From Pogonophryne albipinna (Eukaryota; Chordata; Actinopteri; Perciformes; Artedidraconidae): DNA of 64,000 bases. The position numbers and the translations under genes are program-made. The notes beneath the pieces are model-generated. The model did no database searches. It saw only the letters and a list, made by a program, of their open reading frames with translations, and was not told where the DNA came from. The stretch is taken from the NCBI GenBank assembly GCA_028583405.1, contig CM053264.1:9107030-9171029 (forward strand), in the 5' to 3' direction. This document shows positions 14,187 to 27,137 of this stretch, piece after piece. Position 1 is the stretch's first letter. The number at the start of each line of letters is the position of its first letter.

Positions 14187-14714
14187 CAGGGGTGCCCAAC
14201 CTGTGTCTAAAAATAGAACAACAATATTCAGTTTTATCGTTAATGTCCAATAAAACATAATCTTCCTGTGCCAGAATAATGCACTTGAACGCATCAAAGC
14301 TTTGTGATTGGCCGGCGTGACCCCATGTGTTGGGGCCAGTCTATGGTTGGGGCGTGGCTGGTGGGCAGTGCAGTGAAGTCGCACACACACAATACCGTAA
14401 TTATGGCAGTAGCAAAAAAGCCCAAAATATATAATTTTCACTCCGAGTGGGAGGATGATTATTTGCTTTATCGAAGAAGGGTAATTTAGGAGCGGCATTT
14501 CAAAACAGTGCACAAACGCTACGAGACGGAATTCCCTCCTAACTCTGCCTACGCTCCCAAAAGGTGAGGGGCCTGAAAGGACGGCTAAATGCACAGCAGT
14601 CCATTTTCACCAGGCCCAACAACAAGAGCAAGGCTGCTACCAGAGCATCTTATCGTGTCAGTCACGTTCTTGCGAAACACACATGAAGTCTTTCAAAGAC
14701 GGCGAAGTTGTGAA
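14187..14714 (+). mobile_element. hAT-type transposon, truncated copy
   Basis: It begins with CAGGGGTGCCCAACC, identical to the 15-bp terminal repeat of the complete element at 41363-42764, and is in the opposite orientation. The shared coding remnant reads on the + strand: KIYNFHSEWEDDY, then after a deletion the region matching the end of the zinc finger and the frame that follows it. Compared with the 41-kb copy it lacks the stretch encoding the zinc-finger cysteines and a GATCG-rich stretch next to the terminal repeat. Homology stops at about 14714 and the far terminal repeat is absent. Confidence 0.8.
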
Positions 14715-15054
14715 TCCTGGCCACCCTATTGGCCACCCCAAACACTCTCACCACGGGGGCCCAAACTATTTTAGAACATTAAGAAAAACATGTTTAAGTA
14801 ACCTTTCATCATTCATCAAGAATTAACATTAATAGGACGTTATATCGATAATGTAAAGTACTCACTAAACTTACAATTCATTTAACTTATTTCTTCCAAA
14901 AGTTAATTATCCAAAGCCTCTGTACACCCCGTTCTATTTACATGTAATGGTTTGGTCCTGCCTCCAAACGCGGTGCAGCACCGCCGGCACTTTCTAGCAG
15001 ACACTAGTGTGAGCATGTGAGGAGCAGGGATGCTAGTACTTACGTGTGTAAGTC
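14715..15054. other. Transposon-rich junction sequence
   Basis: Includes CTGGCCACCC-type blocks like those near 22705, which suggests fragments of one further DNA transposon family on both sides of the tandem array. No gene was recognised. Confidence 0.35.
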
Positions 15055-15506
15055 ACAAAGTCAGGCTTTCAAAAGAGAAAAGAAAGGAGAGAAAAACAAG
15101 AGAGAGGGACTAAAGGGTGACACCCAGTCTTTCAAAAGAAAAGGTGGGTGTGGTCCATGAGTGGTGGAATTATGTCTGTTAGCTAAGCTTAGTCCATTGT
15201 AAATAATAATTGTTGTGTTTTTTTTTACTAAGCTGACATTAAGTACTGTTAATATCTATACAGGTTTTTAATTGCACTGGTCTTTTAGCTGACATTTAAC
15301 AAATGCAGGTAGATTTTTAGCAGCTATTCATACTAAATCAGTTGTCCCTCCCCCTGGTGCCAGGACCAACAGATCCATCTCTAGGCTCAGCAGCCCTGTA
15401 CCCCCATAAGGCTGAACCTGAACCAGCTTTTCTCCCAACTGAAGGAGGTGAGCAGCATTGTGTTGAATGCCATCCCACTTAACATATCTGAAGGGAGACT
15501 GGAATA

Positions 15507-15550
<44 letters not shown>

Positions 15551-16913
15551 AAACAAAAAGCTAGCATCTAATTTCAATTACACATTTCAAACACAGTATT
15601 TTCCCACATATTTAAGTTATATTTATTTGGATTTATGCATTCATGTTGAGAATGTTCCATTCAAAAATGTTATTATTAAAAATGCATTTACACCATAAGA
15701 GATGACTATTGAGATCTATTGTCAGGAATGTTAGTCTTATAGTGAGGTGACGTGACGTGCAACATCATTAACCTTTCTGTTGGTCGCTTGTTAGCAGACC
15801 CTTCACGCCATGGCAGAGCGAACAGGTACAGGCAGGGCCCATAGTGATAGCCCTATAGTTTAAATCTACTACCCACAAATAAACATATGTACATGGGTTA
15901 CTATTTAAAAAAAAATTGTAAATGTATTTAGGAACCTATCAATGTGATTTAAAGTGGGGGTGGACCTCAAATCATCCAGGGGGGTCCGGGGGCATGCTCC
16001 CCCGGTAAGATTTGTTTTTAAATGTTGGAGTTAAATGCATCAATCTGGTGCATTTTGAGGGGAAAATAAAGAGACTAGATCTATGGAAACACCTATATGA
16101 AACAGAACTGTATACATTTCAATAATCATAAAATCATGGCCATAACCAATAACATACCATTTCCAATATGAAAAAACACTGAAACTTGTTTATTTATTTT
16201 TGGTTCATTTATAGTTGTAAGTGTGTCTGTGCTCCTGAATCAGCCTCTCCTGTCTCCCTCCTCTCCCCCCTTCTCCTCTTTGAGGCAGCAGCAAAGACTA
16301 GTTTTAGCTCTCAACAAGTTTTAAAAGTGTATCTTACCTTTTTTCACCTAGTTAACTTTTTGTTTTTTATTCATGCATATTTTACTAATCACTCCCCTCT
16401 CAAATGGAAATATGTGTTTACATAAATGGTGACCAAACCGTTTGAGGCCCACTGAGAACTTAGACTAAGTTAACTATCTAAACACTCAGAGAGTCCTTTA
16501 CCTCACCTGAGCTGAGGTTATCCCGAGCTTGAATGACACACAGAGACCAATCAACGGCTTTGATTTATGATCTGTATGACAGTGGCCATGTCGGCAGGCC
16601 ACATCATGTAGACAGCCAGTCAGTGAGGCAGGCCACTTAACAGGCCAGGCCATCAGGAAACCCCCCGGTCCTCCCGATGGCCAGTCCGGGACTGGGTACA
16701 GGAGGCGTAGAGTCGAGGGATCATTGTCCACAAGTTAATCGATCGCAGATGGTGTCGTGGTCACGGACGAAAACAAATATATATATTATTTTAAAAAAAG
16801 AAAAAATCTAAATGGGTCGCGAAATATACTTGGGCGGCCGTTAATATACCTGGGTGGCCTGCCAAAGTGTAGTCTATGTGTGGGAAACCCTGTATACCAT
16901 GTGTCAACGACTT
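15055..16913 (+). repeat. 1.87-kb tandem repeat, unit 1 (1859 bp)
   Basis: First of three nearly identical head-to-tail copies, starting at ACAAAGTCAGGCTTTCAAAA. It contains an (AT)n tract of 38 bp at 15511-15548, a perfect CCGGGGG/CCCCCGG hairpin at 15986-16005, and an end resembling a hAT terminus (TGTGGGAAACCCTG near 16880-16895). Short frames repeat in each unit but show no recognisable protein, so I do not call them genes. Confidence 0.93.
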
Positions 16914-17365
16914 ACAAAGTCAGGCTTTCAAAAGAGAAAAGAAAGGAGAGAAAAACAAGAGAGAGGGACTAAAGGGTGACACCCAGTCTTTCAAAAGAAA
17001 AGGTGGGTGTGGTCCATGAGTGGTGGAATTATGTCTGTTAGCTAAGCTTAGTCCATTGTAAATAATAATTGTTGTGTTTTTTTTTACTAAGCTGACATTA
17101 AGTACTGTTAATATCTATACAGGTTTTTAATTGCACTGGTCTTTTAGCTGACATTTAACAAATGCAGGTAGATTTTTAGCAGCTATTCATACTAAATCAG
17201 TTGTCCCTCCCCCTGGTGCCAGGACCAACAGATCCATCTCTAGGCTCAGCAGCCCTGTACCCCCATAAGGCTGAACCTGAACCAGCTTTTCTCCCAACTG
17301 AAGGAGGTGAGCAGCATTGTGTTGAATGCCATCCCACTTAACATATCTGAAGGGAGACTGGAATA

Positions 17366-17421
<56 letters not shown>

Positions 17422-18784
17422 AAACAAAAAGCTAGCATCTAATTTCAATTACACATTTCAAACACAGTATTTTCCCACATATTTAAGTTATATTTATTTG
17501 GATTTATGCATTCATGTTGAGAATGTTCCATTCAAAAATGTTATTATTAAAAATGCATTTACACCATAAGAGATGACTATTGAGATCTATTGTCAGGAAT
17601 GTTAGTCTTATAGTGAGGTGACGTGACGTGCAACATCATTAACCTTTCTGTTGGTCGCTTGTTAGCAGACCCTTCACGCCATGGCAGAGCGAACAGGTAC
17701 AGGCAGGGCCCATAGTGATAGCCCTATAGTTTAAATCTACTACCCACAAATAAACATATGTACATGGGTTACTATTTAAAAAAAAATTGTAAATGTATTT
17801 AGGAACCTATCAATGTGATTTAAAGTGGGGGTGGACCTCAAATCATCCAGGGGGGTCCGGGGGCATGCTCCCCCGGTAAGATTTGTTTTTAAATGTTGGA
17901 GTTAAATGCATCAATCTGGTGCATTTTGAGGGGAAAATAAAGAGACTAGATCTATGGAAACACCTATATGAAACAGAACTGTATACATTTCAATAATCAT
18001 AAAATCATGGCCATAACCAATAACATACCATTTCCAATATGAAAAAACACTGAAACTTGTTTATTTATTTTTGGTTCATTTATAGTTGTAAGTGTGTCTG
18101 TGCTCCTGAATCAGCCTCTCCTGTCTCCCTCCTCTCCCCCCTTCTCCTCTTTGAGGCAGCAGCAAAGACTAGTTTTAGCTCTCAACAAGTTTTAAAAGTG
18201 TATCTTACCTTTTTTCACCTAGTTAACTTTTTGTTTTTTATTCATGCATATTTTACTAATCACTCCCCTCTCAAATGGAAATATGTGTTTACATAAATGG
18301 TGACCAAACCGTTTGAGGCCCACTGAGAACTTAGACTAAGTTAACTATCTAAACACTCAGAGAGTCCTTTACCTCACCTGAGCTGAGGTTATCCCGAGCT
18401 TGAATGACACACAGAGACCAATCAACGGCTTTGATTTATGATCTGTATGACAGTGGCCATGTCGGCAGGCCACATCATGTAGACAGCCAGTCAGTGAGGC
18501 AGGCCACTTAACAGGCCAGGCCATCAGGAAACCCCCCGGTCCTCCCGATGGCCAGTCCGGGACTGGGTACAGGAGGCGTAGAGTCGAGGGATCATTGTCC
18601 ACAAGTTAATCGATCGCAGATGGTGTCGTGGTCACGGACGAAAACAAATATATATATTATTTTAAAAAAAGAAAAAATCTAAATGGGTCGCGAAATATAC
18701 TTGGGCGGCCGTTAATATACCTGGGTGGCCTGCCAAAGTGTAGTCTATGTGTGGGAAACCCTGTATACCATGTGTCAACGACTT
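16914..18784 (+). repeat. 1.87-kb tandem repeat, unit 2 (1871 bp)
   Basis: Second copy, apparently identical to unit 1 except that its (AT)n tract is 50 bp (17370-17419). The 12-bp difference in unit length equals the difference in tract length. Confidence 0.93.
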
Positions 18785-19236
18785 ACAAAGTCAGGCTTTC
18801 AAAAGAGAAAAGAAAGGAGAGAAAAACAAGAGAGAGGGACTAAAGGGTGACACCCAGTCTTTCAAAAGAAAAGGTGGGTGTGGTCCATGAGTGGTGGAAT
18901 TATGTCTGTTAGCTAAGCTTAGTCCATTGTAAATAATAATTGTTGTGTTTTTTTTTACTAAGCTGACATTAAGTACTGTTAATATCTATACAGGTTTTTA
19001 ATTGCACTGGTCTTTTAGCTGACATTTAACAAATGCAGGTAGATTTTTAGCAGCTATTCATACTAAATCAGTTGTCCCTCCCCCTGGTGCCAGGACCAAC
19101 AGATCCATCTCTAGGCTCAGCAGCCCTGTACCCCCATAAGGCTGAACCTGAACCAGCTTTTCTCCCAACTGAAGGAGGTGAGCAGCATTGTGTTGAATGC
19201 CATCCCACTTAACATATCTGAAGGGAGACTGGAATA

Positions 19237-19298
<62 letters not shown>

Positions 19299-20661
19299 AA
19301 ACAAAAAGCTAGCATCTAATTTCAATTACACATTTCAAACACAGTATTTTCCCACATATTTAAGTTATATTTATTTGGATTTATGCATTCATGTTGAGAA
19401 TGTTCCATTCAAAAATGTTATTATTAAAAATGCATTTACACCATAAGAGATGACTATTGAGATCTATTGTCAGGAATGTTAGTCTTATAGTGAGGTGACG
19501 TGACGTGCAACATCATTAACCTTTCTGTTGGTCGCTTGTTAGCAGACCCTTCACGCCATGGCAGAGCGAACAGGTACAGGCAGGGCCCATAGTGATAGCC
19601 CTATAGTTTAAATCTACTACCCACAAATAAACATATGTACATGGGTTACTATTTAAAAAAAAATTGTAAATGTATTTAGGAACCTATCAATGTGATTTAA
19701 AGTGGGGGTGGACCTCAAATCATCCAGGGGGGTCCGGGGGCATGCTCCCCCGGTAAGATTTGTTTTTAAATGTTGGAGTTAAATGCATCAATCTGGTGCA
19801 TTTTGAGGGGAAAATAAAGAGACTAGATCTATGGAAACACCTATATGAAACAGAACTGTATACATTTCAATAATCATAAAATCATGGCCATAACCAATAA
19901 CATACCATTTCCAATATGAAAAAACACTGAAACTTGTTTATTTATTTTTGGTTCATTTATAGTTGTAAGTGTGTCTGTGCTCCTGAATCAGCCTCTCCTG
20001 TCTCCCTCCTCTCCCCCCTTCTCCTCTTTGAGGCAGCAGCAAAGACTAGTTTTAGCTCTCAACAAGTTTTAAAAGTGTATCTTACCTTTTTTCACCTAGT
20101 TAACTTTTTGTTTTTTATTCATGCATATTTTACTAATCACTCCCCTCTCAAATGGAAATATGTGTTTACATAAATGGTGACCAAACCGTTTGAGGCCCAC
20201 TGAGAACTTAGACTAAGTTAACTATCTAAACACTCAGAGAGTCCTTTACCTCACCTGAGCTGAGGTTATCCCGAGCTTGAATGACACACAGAGACCAATC
20301 AACGGCTTTGATTTATGATCTGTATGACAGTGGCCATGTCGGCAGGCCACATCATGTAGACAGCCAGTCAGTGAGGCAGGCCACTTAACAGGCCAGGCCA
20401 TCAGGAAACCCCCCGGTCCTCCCGATGGCCAGTCCGGGACTGGGTACAGGAGGCGTAGAGTCGAGGGATCATTGTCCACAAGTTAATCGATCGCAGATGG
20501 TGTCGTGGTCACGGACGAAAACAAATATATATATTATTTAAAAAAAAGAAAAAATCTAAATGGGTCGCGAAATATACTTGGGCGGCCGTTAATATACCTG
20601 GGTGGCCTGCCAAAGTGTAGTCTATGTGTGGGAAACCCTGTATACCATGTGTCAACGACTT
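18785..20661 (+). repeat. 1.87-kb tandem repeat, unit 3 (1877 bp)
   Basis: Third copy, with an (AT)n tract of 56 bp (19241-19296). Near its right end one T-to-A change is visible at about 20540, next to the more diverged fourth unit. Otherwise it looks the same as units 1 and 2. Confidence 0.93.
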
Positions 20662-21281
20662 ACAAAGTCAGGCTTTCAAAAGAGAAAAGAAAGGAGAGAA
20701 AAACAAGAGAGAGGGACTAAAGGGCGACACCCAGTTTTTCAAAAGAAAAGGTGGGTGTGGTCCATGAGTGGTGGAATTGTGTCTGTTAGCTAAGCTTAGT
20801 CCATTGTAAATAATAATTGTTATGTTTTTTTTTTACTAAGCTGACATTAAGTACTGTTAATATCTATACAGGTTTTTAATTGCACTGGTCTTTTAGCTGA
20901 CATTTAACAAATACAGGTAGATTTTTAGCAGCTCTTCATACTAAATCAGTTGTCCCTCCCCCTGGTGCCAGGACCAACAGATCCATCTCTAGGCTCAGCA
21001 GCCTTGTACCCCCATAAGGCTGAACCTGAACCAGCTTTTCTCCCAACTGAAGGAGGTGAGCAGCATTGTGTTGAATGCCATGCCACTTAACATATCTGAA
21101 GGGAGACTGGAATACAAAATATATATATATATATATCAAAACAAAAAGCTAGCATCTAATTTCAATTACACATTTCAAACACAGTATTTTCCCACATATG
21201 TAAGTTATATTTATTTAGATTTATGCATTCATGTTGAGAATGTTCCATTCAAAAATGTTATTATTAAAAATACATTTACAC
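20662..21281 (+). repeat. 1.87-kb tandem repeat, partial unit 4 (620 bp)
   Basis: The left third of the unit only. The (AT)n tract is 18 bp (21119-21136). About a dozen substitutions relative to units 1-3 are visible, so it is older than the divergence among the first three. Similarity stops abruptly after ACATTTACAC at 21281. Confidence 0.92.
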
Positions 21282-22739
21282 TGTCGCGCCACCTAACCAT
21301 TCGCCAAAATGTTTTTAATACCAGCGGTAACCGTCCAAGCGCCGTGCAAAAAACAATCTTCAAATAAAAGGAAGTCACCGGAGGAGTTAAAGGAGAGTGA
21401 CAGAGAGCATGAGAAGAAGAGGGAGAGGAAATTTCAGCCAGCTTGATCGATGGAGTTGGCTTCTGGTGCAGTGACGCGTCCTAAAACCCTTTTATAATCT
21501 ATCGATTAGATTTATGATTCGAAAATTATAAAAGTAGGGTTGACATGTGGAGATTATCCGGCTGAACAAAACGTGCATTTATCAAACAGTTTTGTTTTCC
21601 ACAGACCTTATTTCCAGCTATTTTCCAAAACCCTGTGGAGAAATCCCATTGCTTTTTGTCGAGGGAACCCGCAGCTTACTTCCTGGTTTTAGGACGTGTC
21701 ACTGGCTGCACCTCTCAATATGATGCCAATATAAACAAGGTCTTCTGTCGGCTCTGTACATCAATGCCGACCTATGCTGACAAGTAAGTGAAGAGTAGAC
21801 AATATAAAGGTATTGGCTATAGGGAAATGTCCCAGCAGTTTAGGATAATGAAGGTTCTAATCTAATCTGCTACATAGCCATTACATTTCAACTCCTAATG
21901 ACAGGAAGGCAGAAAGCGCATTATACAAATAATAATACTCATAATAATAGCAGACATTTTTTATCAATGACCACAATATCATTATTTTAATAAACCAAAT
22001 ATGAACAATTGAGGAAAATGAGGAAAACCTGATGATTCAAATGTTGTAGTACAAGTAGTAATGTAGTTAGTGCATAAATTACTATTGCAACAAATGTGTT
22101 AATTTTCTTCATTATTAGTCGATTTTTTTTGGACGAATGCTCCGGGCCAGTGGTTACAATGGTGGGGCCAGTGACAATACAATTCCACCGGCCCGGAGGG
22201 CCAGTGGCATTTTACCCTTAATGTCTACCCCTGAACATTTACTGACTTTTTTAGGATAGCTTAAAGTAATGTTGTAAAATTACAACCGGGGGCCTTACAG
22301 GGTTAATGGCTATTGTTTATTGTTATTTACTTTAAGATGTTTATTCTTAACCTATCATTTAATTTAAAAACTCTTATGTAAATGATGTGTGTGTGTCTCT
22401 GTATTCCTGATGATACACTGAGAGAATGAGCCCATAGTGCTGCTGATCACCATAAGCTAAACAGTCTGTGTATTGCATTACATTTGTATAATGTAAGCTT
22501 CGTTGATACTTTGCCTGCGGGAATACGAAAGAAATTGTTAGATATACTGAACATTATTTGATCTATTCCACCACTTGATCCCAAATAATGTAGAGGTGTG
22601 TTGTAGGTGCCTTAAATAACCCCTTATTTTATAGTGAGATGTATTTTTATGTTCATATAATAGTGATTTCAATGCCACCCCAAAATGATCACTGGTTCCA
22701 TCCTGGCCACCCCACTGAAAATGTCCTGGCTCCGCCACT
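21282..22739. mobile_element. DNA-transposon fragments, including two hAT-like termini
   Basis: Read on the minus strand, CAGGGGTAGACATTAAGGGT ends at about 22234 and CAGTGGCGGAGCCAGGACAT ends at about 22739. Both look like hAT-type terminal repeats of separate elements. A 22-28-bp inverted repeat lies at 21465-21488 and 21685-21712. No transposase frame was recognised, and matching far ends were not found. Confidence 0.5.
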
Positions 22740-25700
22740 GCATGGACAACAACAATACAAGAGATTTGAACGTTTCAAAAATACATTTTGACAGGTTTAG
22801 TGATGACTTGACTTGTTTTGTTCAGCATGATGATGATGAGCAATCTCCACACATCAACACCACTCTTTTAATAATGAAATCTCCAGATTGTGATTCTCAC
22901 TTAGTAACCCATATGTAGTTTGTATTTCGAGAAGTTGTTTTGTTTCTATTGATGTTGCACATTTAAATGCTTCATCAATGTTCCAACTTGCTGCTGTAAA
23001 TCAGCACCTACCAGCCATTGTTGTTGTTCAGTTTTGCCACATGGTTTCTAGAGTGGAAACAAGTGTTTCATTCACCTCCACGTCCTGCTTCACCTCTTGG
23101 TGCTACTACAGCATGACGTCACCGGTGTTACAGCACGCGGGTTTTACTTGTGGTCCCTGTTTAGCCTCATGGACTTTGTATCGCCTGCCAAAGCAGGACA
23201 CAGATGTTTCCAACCCTTTCTTGTGATCCGGCCACAGTGCTGAGGCAGCTCCTTGGATTTGGCAAATGCACTTTTCTGTCATCACCATGTGGCGGGATTT
23301 TGGCGTGCGTTGAGCAATCGGCCCCTTTGAAGCGTAGTTGCCAGGAGGATTTTACAGAATAACTGAAACCAGTCATATGGCCCCAGTTTTCCCCCAACAG
23401 CACTGAAGAGTCTACTTGTAGATCCACTGTCAATGGGACAAGGAGTAACCTGAGGCTTTGTGTTGTTTATGAACCATAGCTGTGTACAAATGGGCTAATA
23501 TAGCAGCAGGGGGCTTGGTGTAGAGTTGTGACGAATGGAATTAAATATTACTCCAAGATAACATAATGACTGTCATCAAGACACAGCAATAAGAAAAGTT
23601 CCTTCAAAGTTTGGAGACAACTTTTTAGCCAAAGTTGTTTTATGAAGGGGATCCAGGCTTAATAATTGTGTGGCATTGTACCCCTCGCGCCCCCCTTAAG
23701 ACTTGCCAGGAACATAATCCTGGTGCTGAAATTCAAAATCTGTTTATTTAATGCAGTCAAACTGAAGGCTTTTGACGCTAATAAATGTCATAATAAGGCT
23801 TAAAGACTCCTACACTTTGCCATGTGTGTTATTTGTAACACGCTTCAGTTTTTTTTCCTGTAACATGGGCTGGTCAGCAAATCCAGGGGCCCCTCCATAA
23901 ATCCCCAGTGGAGCAGTGTGGCCCTTAGAGCCCCTTGACCGAGGCGCTTAACCTCAATTAAGTCTCCCGGCGTCCAAGCGTATAAAACGCCTGGCTGAGG
24001 AATTCAAAAATCTCCCGTAAGTTAGAGCTGCCAAGCGCACAATGAAATAACCAAATGGGGTTATAATGGGTGCGATGGCCTGTAATGATATAATTACTTC
24101 GCAGGTAGCCCACAACGTTGCCACAATGCCGGTAAATTATAATTTTTTGGGTATAAAATCGTAACTTCCTTCCAGTTAATTCATCAACCTGCCTTCAAAG
24201 TTAGATTCCCGCAGAGTTTTCTTTCGCCCTGGGGATGAAAAACAGGCGGCTTTGTATTTGCTGTCAGTTGTGGTGGAAAGGGAGCTCAAAAGGGCTTATT
24301 ATTTGATGTTTTGAGATAATCCAGCACTGCATTCCTCCCTGGGGCAACCACAGCCCAGAGTGTGAAGCTCTGGGACTTTAAACTACATTAGATGCTTTAA
24401 TAACTATACAGCTGACTTAACTTGACTTCCACACTGATTCTCTTTTTTTACTTTTCTCTCTAGTTATCCACAACAAATCACATTTCCAAAAATACCTATA
24501 GATTCAAAACATAATCAAATGTATGCCCGGTGTAAATAGCACTATCTACTATGGATACCTGGGTGCATGTGTCTCTGCCATGCTGTAAACACCCCGGGTA
24601 CAAATAGGCTATAGCATTGTTCACTATTGACACCCGGGTGCAAATAGCAATATAAAATTAATGTAGTTTTTACTTAGCTAAAGCATCAAGAAAGCTGCTG
24701 TCATGGAGAGCCGCTGTGATTGCCCTCTGTATAATGTGCGCCACACAGGACATATTTTCGTATATGTGCTCTATACATATTGTGCAATATTTTAAATATA
24801 ATGTACAGTTGTGTCAAATATAGATATCACATGGGCAAACCAAGATGTTCTGTTCACACAAAATGGCCATTATTTATGATGCTTAAGGGTGGAAACGACA
24901 AGTTGGACGACTATGACTCCCATGATCGTTTAGCCCTATCTTCAGGCTCAGTGAGCGTCAGGAATCCTGTTTTCTCTCTGAGAGTGTGTTTCAACACAGA
25001 CGAAAACCGGTTTGTCTAAGGGAGAGCAACAGTGTGCTCGCTTTCCTGTAAATTGATGCGAACGAACAGGGAAATAATGAATCCATCTCATTAAAGCGCT
25101 ACATTGAGGCTTAGAGGGAATCCACGTTAACAGGTAAGTTCGGCATAAGGAGAGGCATCGTAGTAGTGTGTTTAAAACTAAATTACTTATTTGACCATCC
25201 CAGGAAGCAACAACAACTATCTAAGTAGTATAAATTCAGGCAAAAACATCTCTATTTAATTATTTTTTGCCCAGATTAACCTTTTTATATCACAAAATGC
25301 AAGTGTTATTTCCAGAAAAAACGTACTTCCCAAGAATTTAAACTTCTTTGGGTTAATGCAGTGAATACAAGCCTCTATTTGTAGTTATCCTAAACAGCAA
25401 AATTAACTTAATTTTCGATACAGAGAAAAGATCATTATTTTATAAATAACATCCTTCATGTATTTTGTTTGTTTTAGTTTTGGCCCAAGCATGATAGGAT
25501 TTTCTGTCATGTGTGTTTAGCTCTGGTTTGTAAGCGAAATCAATTACTTATTAGTCATTCTTATTAAAAACTAGAACAAATCCCTTTGAAAATACGTGTG
25601 AGAATGAAAATGGCCATTCCTCACAGCTCGTATTGTTGACAGGCGAAAGCAAGGTAAAGACGGCTTAGCTTACACCTTGCATTCAAACATGCCGAAGACA

Positions 25701-27110
25701 TGGAAACTTTATTTGTCAAAGTTGTCAAATGAAATATAACGAATCGAATCATATTAAGACCTACGTTTCCAGTGGAGCCACACACATCTCACAGGTCTGC
25801 CCACTGTGGTTAAAAGACTCACGTAGGGAATTGCCCCTTAAAAACATTCCCATAAAATCTCCAGGGAAGATTATCAGCAGCAAATATCTTGCCTACCACA
25901 AGCCTCGGGGGAGTCTTGTACAGTGTGGACATAAGGCCAGAGGTTACATTTAAAAGACTCTTCTTTTACAAGGTATGTTTTTCACATAGGTTGAAGAGGA
26001 AAGGGGGTTAAGCCGCAGGAATGTTTACCTATTTAGGACATGGGAAGTAGAGTATGGGAAGGTCTGAAGTGAACGTGCTCTTTTAAAAGGGGTTCAAACG
26101 AGGCAAGAAGACCACTTAAACTTTTAACAGTTTGTCTGACCTGAAGGCAGCAGATTAACTTCTGAGTGCAAGAAAACAGAATTATCCTGCAGATATTAGA
26201 TTACCTTCACCTTTCTGGTCTGATAGATGGCGGACTGTAATCAGATAAATGGCGTTGTGTTGTCAAACATTCGCTCCGTTGAGGTGTTTCACATGGTTGT
26301 TATTGCACTGAATTTAAGCCCCTTTTTTCAAACTTCATCTGCATCATACAATACCACTGTTTATCATGCCATTCAACTACATCTTCTTGTAGTGTTTTGT
26401 ATATAGAGATTGCGCTATTCTTTAACACGTTGCTTCCTATAAGAACTTGCCGTTATACAACAGGATAGACGCATGTGACGACTTTCACAATGCATACCAT
26501 TGTATATCAGTGACCCACTGCCCTTGCCCTGGATGCCAGACACAAATAAAAGCGGCCGTAAAGCACGCATAAATTGTGTAAGGCTATGCCTGGTCTGAGT
26601 TACATGCCATGGCAACACGTTTACAGGCGCTGCAGGTTCGTCAGGACGGAACAATGGCGACTGTATTGAAGGGTCCTTAGCGCTGGATTTTTATTTGGCC
26701 CCTGGGAGGCAAAGCAGACTCTGCGTTTGGAGAGCAGTCGTGTAAGTGGAGTGCACACATGAAGGAATTTGTGCATTGTATATGATTGCAAGACTTTTTA
26801 CCACTTCCTGACTCTTGGCCCTTGACTTATAGGTTTTTTTGGTGGGGGATTTATTCTACTAATGAAGAGGACAGAAGTCATTTCTGACATGCATTCATAG
26901 AGGGATTTTAAGCTGTACATAGAAACGTTGTAACTTAAACAACTTAGTAAATCTGTTCTTAAGCTTGATGGATGTCATTTCCATTACACAAAGGAAAATG
27001 GAACATTTGCTTCTTATATCATGATGGTGCTTTGTTTGGTACATTATGTGCTCTGCTTGTTGACAGTTTGTATTGGTGGGTATTATAACTTTATTACATA
27101 ATTAAAAGGA
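22740..27110. other. Gene desert between transposon nests
   Basis: About 4.4 kb without recognisable exons. It holds a candidate conserved non-coding stretch at about 23880-24340 and an irregular repeat of CCCGGGTGCAAATAG-like motifs at 24525-24650. The short open frames look like chance frames. Confidence 0.5.
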
Positions 27111-27137
27111 CAAGATGTCCCGTTCTCGTTATTGTTG

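Noticed and set aside
16186..16425. 79-codon frame that recurs in the tandem units
   Set aside because: It is repeated only because the DNA unit is repeated. It has no domain, no splice context and no difference pattern suggesting selection.
15055..21281. Tandem array as a duplicated protein-coding gene family
   Set aside because: No exon or domain in the unit; visible landmarks are AT tracts, hairpins and transposon ends.
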